Source: Treponema sp. | Lineage (GTDB): Bacteria > Spirochaetota > Spirochaetia > Treponematales > Breznakiellaceae | Reading direction: 5' to 3' | Length of the DNA: 18,099 bases | Assembly (NCBI GenBank): GCA_031270205.1 | Contig: JAISYA010000042.1 | Span: forward strand, 1 to 18,099 | Shown: one piece after another, positions 14,419-18,099 of the stretch | How the letters are laid out: the number at the start of each line of letters is the position of its first letter | How positions within the stretch are numbered: the stretch's first letter is position 1 | Notes under the pieces: generated by a model | The model's database searches: none | Told to the model about the DNA's origin: nothing | The model's input: only the letters and a program-made list of their open reading frames with translations | Program-made: the position numbers and the translations under genes

Positions 14419-16359
14419 GTGGCATATATAAAACACCTCTTTGATCGCAACTTCCTTGAATACGCATCCTATGTAATCAAGGACCGGGCAATTCCCGATC
14501 TGGAAGACGGCCTCAAGCCGGTACAGCGGCGCATTCTCCATACGCTTTTTGAAAAAGACGACGGTAAATTCCACAAGGTCGCCAATGTCGTGGGGGAGTG
14601 CATGAAGTACCATCCCCACGGCGACGCTTCCATTTATTCCGCCCTCGTGGTGATTGCCAACAAGGACCTCTTCATTGACCGGCAGGGGAATTTCGGCAAC
14701 ATCTATACCGGCGACGAAGCGTCCGCGTCCCGCTACATTGAGTGCAAGGCCACGTCCCTTGCAAAAGATATTTTCTACAATCCCAAGCTGACCGATATGG
14801 AGGACTCCTACGACAGCCGTAACAAGGAGCCGGTCCTTTTTCCGGCGAAAATTCCGGTGGTGCTGGTTATGGGCGCCGAAGGGATCGCCGTCGGCATGTC
14901 CACCAAAATACTGCCCCACAATGCCGTCGAGGTACTGGAAGCGGAAATCGCCTGCCTTTCCGGCAAAAAGTTTGAACTCTATCCCGATTTTCCCACCGGA
15001 GGCTTTGTCGACGTGTCGGACTACCGGGACGGAAACGGCAAGGTGTTGGTCCGGGCGAAGCTTGACACGTCAGACCCCAAGCGGATTCTCATCACCGAAC
15101 TGCCTTTCGGTTCCACCACCGAAAGCCTCATCAACAGCGTCGAGGCGGCGGCCAGGGCGGGTAGGCTCAAAATACAGGGGATCAGCGATTTTACCACGGA
15201 CAAGGTTGAGATCGAGGTAAAGCTGGCCCGCGGCGTGTATGCCCAGGAAACCGTTGACGCGCTCTTTGCCTTTACCGAATGCGAGCAGTCCATTTCGGTA
15301 AATCTTTTGGTAATCAAAGACGACCTTCCCGAAGTGATGACCGTTACCGACGTGGTGAAACACCACGCAAAACAATTGGTGAAAATCCTCACGCGGGAAC
15401 TTGAGCTTGAGAAAAAAGAACTTGGCGAAAAACTCCATCTGCGCACCCTGGAGCGAATTTTCATTGAGGAGCGGATATACAAGGACATCGAAAAAATGAA
15501 GACCGCGAAGGGCGTGGAAGACGCGATCATTGCGGGCTTCAGGCCCTTTATGAAAGAGATCGGCGTCCGCGGCGTAACACACGAAGACGTTGAACATCTT
15601 CTGCGGATTCCCATCCGGCGGATTTCCTTATACGACATCAACAGGGCCCGTGAGGAGATGCAGCAGATCCACGCGCGGATAAAAGAAATCAACGGCCATC
15701 TGAAAAACATCACCTCCTATTCAATCGGTTTTCTTGAAGGGATCATCACCAAGATCAGGGCCAATGAGGAAGTAGGCAGGGGGGAGCGGAAAACCAGGGT
15801 TGGCGCGTTTGACAAGATAGACGTAAAGGAAGTGGTGAAGCGGGATGTTGAGCTCAAGTACGACCGGAAAACCGGCTATTTGGGAACGAATGTCTCCGGG
15901 CAGAAAGTGGCGGAAGTTTCGCCCTTTGACCGGATTCTCGCGATCCGCAAGAACGGCATGTACTCGGTGACCGACCTTCCCGAAAAGGCCTTTGTGGGCG
16001 GCGACGCCTGGTGGATCGGCGTGGCGGACAAGGAAGCGCTTTCAAAAACGATTTTCACCATTATATATAAAGAAAAAGAATCGGGCTTTCCCTGCATCAA
16101 AAGATGCGTTATCGAAGGCTGGATAATGAATAAAGATTATTTTCTGGTTTCTGACGGCGCGGTGATTCTGCATGTCGATACCCGCTCCAAATTCATTTTT
16201 ACCGTCAAGTATGTACCCAGGCCCCGCATCAAGGTGCTCTCCGAGGACTTTAAGGCCCAGAGCTACAACGTGCGGGGACTCAAGGCCGGCGGGGTGCGGC
16301 TTGCCAACAAGGAGGCCGCCGGGGTAATTACCGGAAAGAAGAAAGAGGACGAAAGATGA
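14419..16359 (+). CDS. parC: Type IIA topoisomerase DNA-cleavage subunit, ParC-like, with short C-terminal domain
   Basis: This 646-residue subunit cuts and rejoins the gate DNA during strand passage and pairs with the ParE-type protein encoded at 11791. The winged-helix and tower region begins at once with YASYVIKDRAIPDLEDGLKP (15-34) and QRRIL (36-40). The catalytic tyrosine is Y106 in ASRYIECKATSLA. GAEGIAVGMSTKILPHN (152-168) is the conserved region after it. A long helical tower is seen near 320-450. The region after about residue 485 is only about 160 residues, shorter than the usual six-bladed pinwheel domain, and shows no GyrA-box, which favours topoisomerase IV. At the quinolone site HPHGDASIYS (65-74), positions equal to E. 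coli GyrA S83 and D87 are A70 and S74. The start is GTG at 14419, with AGGGGA (14405-14410) 8 bases before. The stop overlaps the next gene's start. Confidence 0.9.
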   Translation: MAYIKHLFDRNFLEYASYVIKDRAIPDLEDGLKPVQRRILHTLFEKDDGKFHKVANVVGECMKYHPHGDASIYSALVVIANKDLFIDRQGNFGNIYTGDEASASRYIECKATSLAKDIFYNPKLTDMEDSYDSRNKEPVLFPAKIPVVLVMGAEGIAVGMSTKILPHNAVEVLEAEIACLSGKKFELYPDFPTGGFVDVSDYRDGNGKVLVRAKLDTSDPKRILITELPFGSTTESLINSVEAAARAGRLKIQGISDFTTDKVEIEVKLARGVYAQETVDALFAFTECEQSISVNLLVIKDDLPEVMTVTDVVKHHAKQLVKILTRELELEKKELGEKLHLRTLERIFIEERIYKDIEKMKTAKGVEDAIIAGFRPFMKEIGVRGVTHEDVEHLLRIPIRRISLYDINRAREEMQQIHARIKEINGHLKNITSYSIGFLEGIITKIRANEEVGRGERKTRVGAFDKIDVKEVVKRDVELKYDRKTGYLGTNVSGQKVAEVSPFDRILAIRKNGMYSVTDLPEKAFVGGDAWWIGVADKEALSKTIFTIIYKEKESGFPCIKRCVIEGWIMNKDYFLVSDGAVILHVDTRSKFIFTVKYVPRPRIKVLSEDFKAQSYNVRGLKAGGVRLANKEAAGVITGKKKEDER

Positions 16360-17732
16360 CAGATAACGGACAGTTAGCTGAAATTGACGCGGACGTTCCG
16401 CCTGACGGTATTGTTTTTGACCGGAGCGCGGGCATATCCGAAGAAGAGCAGCGGGAAATTATGCTGCAGATAAACGGCATTGCCGAAAAAAACCGCCGTT
16501 CCTTTTCGGAAGCCGCGGGCCCTGAAGGCGGCGTAGCGGCGGGAAGCAAAAGCCGCTTCACGGCGAAGAAAAGCGGCGGCCTTTTCCCCATACTGGTAAA
16601 CGCGGCCGCCGTGGCGTTTTTCATCGGAGGCTTCCTGCTCCTGTCTTCTTTTCAGGAAAAGACCGATATCCGTGTTCGTGAAGGGCCTGTGGTATACAAC
16701 AGCGCCGAGCGCGCGTTGATTGAGGAAATACGCAGGGAAACGGCGTCGCGTATCGCGGCAAAGGAACAGGAGATCGCCTCTATTATTTCCAAACTGGCGG
16801 ATGTGGATACGGAGCTGCAAAAGCTCCATTCCAGCAACGAGGAATTGAGCGTGGAACAGCTCGCCGCGGAGGAACAACTGACGGCCCTGAAAGCGGAATA
16901 CCATTCCGGCCTCGCCACCCTGCAGGACGAGCGCTCCCTTATTCTTGAGGACGCGCGGGCGAGGGAGGCAAATCTCCGCGCCCTGCTTGAGGCCCGTATT
17001 CGGGATCTCGCCGCCGCTTCGGAACAGAACGAGGCCGCCCTGAGTTCCGCCCAAAGCGAGTTGGAACGGCTGACCGCCGAACAGCAAACGGCCGCCTCCA
17101 TTGAGGCCCAGATGGCCGGCTACTTCGCCCTGGTAAACGACCGTATCCACGAAAGCGAGTTTACCGCCGCCGCCGAAACCCTCCGTTCCATGCGGGACTT
17201 TCTCAACACCCCCGCTTTTCAGGGCATCCGTTCAATACAGGCCCGAAAGGACCTCTACGCCCAAGCGATTAACGCAATGGAAGCGATAGTTGAAGCGGCC
17301 ATAAGAAGCCAGGACGCGCTTTCTCTCTCAGGCGCGGAAGCGGCGGAAGCGGCCCTCGCGGAATTGCGGGAAAAAAACGCCGTGCTTGAGGAAAGCGTCG
17401 CCGCCCTTAGCCGGACCGTTGAGGCCGCAAGCTCCCAGGGTTCCGGCCTGACCCGGCGTCTCAGCGAGCTTGAGAGCCAGGCCGCCGGTCTCCGCTCCGC
17501 AAACGCCGATCTGGAAAAGCGCGCCGCTTCCTTTGAAGGCGAAAAAGCAACCCTCAACCAGACAGTCGTTGACCGTGAAACCGTCATCAACGACCTGCGC
17601 TCCCAGAACGCCGCGCGGGACAATACCATTAACGAATTGCGTTCCGAGAACGCCGCCCAGGCGGAACAAGTCACGAATCTCAGTAACCAGCTTACTTCAC
17701 TCCGCCAGGCTTTGCAGGCGTTGAGCCAGTAG
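16356..17732 (+). CDS. Single-pass membrane protein with long coiled-coil domain, unknown function
   Basis: I do not recognise this 458-residue protein as a named family. Residues 1-72 are acidic and then basic, without a signal peptide. One hydrophobic segment, about 76-98, should span the inner membrane, and the basic KSRFTAKK stretch before it predicts a cytoplasmic N-terminus and an external C-terminus. Residues about 115-250 form an Ala/Glu/Leu-rich coiled coil. A less repetitive, possibly globular helical part follows at about 252-320. A second coiled coil runs from 328 to the end and contains near-repeats such as INDLRSQNAARDN and INELRSENAAQAE (411-436). The ATG (16356) overlaps the parC stop as ATGA, with AGAGGA at 16344-16349, so translation is coupled to parC. 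Such a tether could link the envelope to division or segregation, but this is inference. Confidence 0.8.
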   Translation: MTDNGQLAEIDADVPPDGIVFDRSAGISEEEQREIMLQINGIAEKNRRSFSEAAGPEGGVAAGSKSRFTAKKSGGLFPILVNAAAVAFFIGGFLLLSSFQEKTDIRVREGPVVYNSAERALIEEIRRETASRIAAKEQEIASIISKLADVDTELQKLHSSNEELSVEQLAAEEQLTALKAEYHSGLATLQDERSLILEDARAREANLRALLEARIRDLAAASEQNEAALSSAQSELERLTAEQQTAASIEAQMAGYFALVNDRIHESEFTAAAETLRSMRDFLNTPAFQGIRSIQARKDLYAQAINAMEAIVEAAIRSQDALSLSGAEAAEAALAELREKNAVLEESVAALSRTVEAASSQGSGLTRRLSELESQAAGLRSANADLEKRAASFEGEKATLNQTVVDRETVINDLRSQNAARDNTINELRSENAAQAEQVTNLSNQLTSLRQALQALSQ

Positions 17733-18099
17733 CGGGGCTAAACCAGGATACCGCGGGCTTGTTCCGAGGAGGCTCATCCTGCCTGTCCCCGATTCAGCAG
17801 GACCGGTTGTTCCGGCAGTTCAGTTGGGTTTTTCAGCGCGAGAACGGCGGTTTGCATTCCGGTGAAACAGCATCGTGTTCCGGTAAGCGCTGGTATGGCT
17901 CCTATGGTAAGATTTAACGTGAAGCAATGCGCCCGGAACTAAGCCTGTTGAGGGTCCTCAACTAAGCCTGAGCGGCCACCGCTCCGGCTAAAGCCGTCGC
18001 GCGGTCTATGGCTACAGGGGCGGTCACGGGGCCTACGCCATGCCGCATTGCTCAGCTACACGGCTTCGCCGTGCGGTTACTGGGCGGGGTACCCGACTA
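17733..18099 (+). other. Structured non-coding right end, possibly the start of a group II intron or another large RNA
   Basis: No credible coding frame is seen in these 367 bases. Secondary-structure potential is dense: CGGGG/CCCCG (17733-17737 with 17787-17791) encloses CAGGAT/ATCCTG (17744-17749 with 17776-17781). GTTGAG/CTCAAC (17947-17952 with 17957-17962), GAGCGG/CCGCTC (17970-17975 with 17979-17984) and CGGC/GCCG (17985-17988 with 17993-17996) follow one another, and CACGGC/GCCGTG (18059-18064 with 18068-18073) closes the series. The 11-base AACTAAGCCTG is repeated at 17937-17947 and 17960-17970. The arrangement resembles the RNA part that precedes the reverse transcriptase in group II introns, but I cannot locate the 5' boundary or any conserved domain with certainty. 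No terminator for the preceding gene is obvious. Confidence 0.35.

Noticed and set aside
17937..17996. Considered as an integron attC site or a tRNA-like gene
   Set aside because: No proper GTTRRRY/RYYYAAC core pair with attC geometry and no complete cloverleaf with a T-arm could be traced.

Overview
The window reads as part of a GC-rich bacterial chromosome, most likely a Treponema-like spirochaete. This rests on protein style: periplasmic binding proteins with a short leader and a Gly/Gln-rich mature start, a divergent topoisomerase IV pair, and Ala/Glu-rich coiled-coil proteins. There is no rRNA or other phylogenetic marker, so the assignment is an inference. All thirteen genes called are on the + strand. 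I see no CRISPR array, tRNA, phage gene or intact insertion sequence.

Region 1 (about 1-3930) is a complete ribose-type (CUT2) ABC sugar uptake operon: promoter, periplasmic binding protein, a hairpin-plus-T-run attenuator, double ATPase, permease, and a strong intrinsic terminator. Region 2 (about 3930-10469) starts with a structured repeat-containing spacer. A NahK-type N-acetylhexosamine 1-kinase homologue follows, with its own terminator and a 16-bp inverted repeat behind it. Next comes a tight second sugar operon of CUT1 type: lipoprotein binding protein, two MalF/MalG-type permeases, and a DUF5107 protein with a mutarotase-like N-terminal half and a TPR-like C-terminal half. No CUT1 ATPase is encoded here, so a shared MsmK/UgpC-type ATPase elsewhere is expected. 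Together these genes suggest uptake of an oligosaccharide, possibly one containing GlcNAc or GalNAc, and anomeric phosphorylation of the released sugar.

Region 3 (about 10570-17732) is a DNA topology cluster: a soluble coiled-coil protein, a ParE-type subunit with a long Lys/Ala-rich N-terminal tail, a DinB-fold metalloprotein, a ParC-type subunit with a short C-terminal domain and altered quinolone-site residues, and a single-pass membrane coiled-coil protein whose start overlaps the parC stop (ATGA). The spacing suggests one transcription unit for most of it.

Region 4 (17733-18099) has no convincing gene but is packed with hairpins and short direct repeats. It looks like the start of a structured RNA, with a group II intron as one possibility, and it runs off the window.

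The most unusual points are the kinase/CUT1/DUF5107 combination, the topoisomerase IV operon with two coiled-coil proteins and a DinB insertion, the ParE tail, two genes whose start codons lie at the predicted transcription start with no Shine-Dalgarno, and the structured right end.
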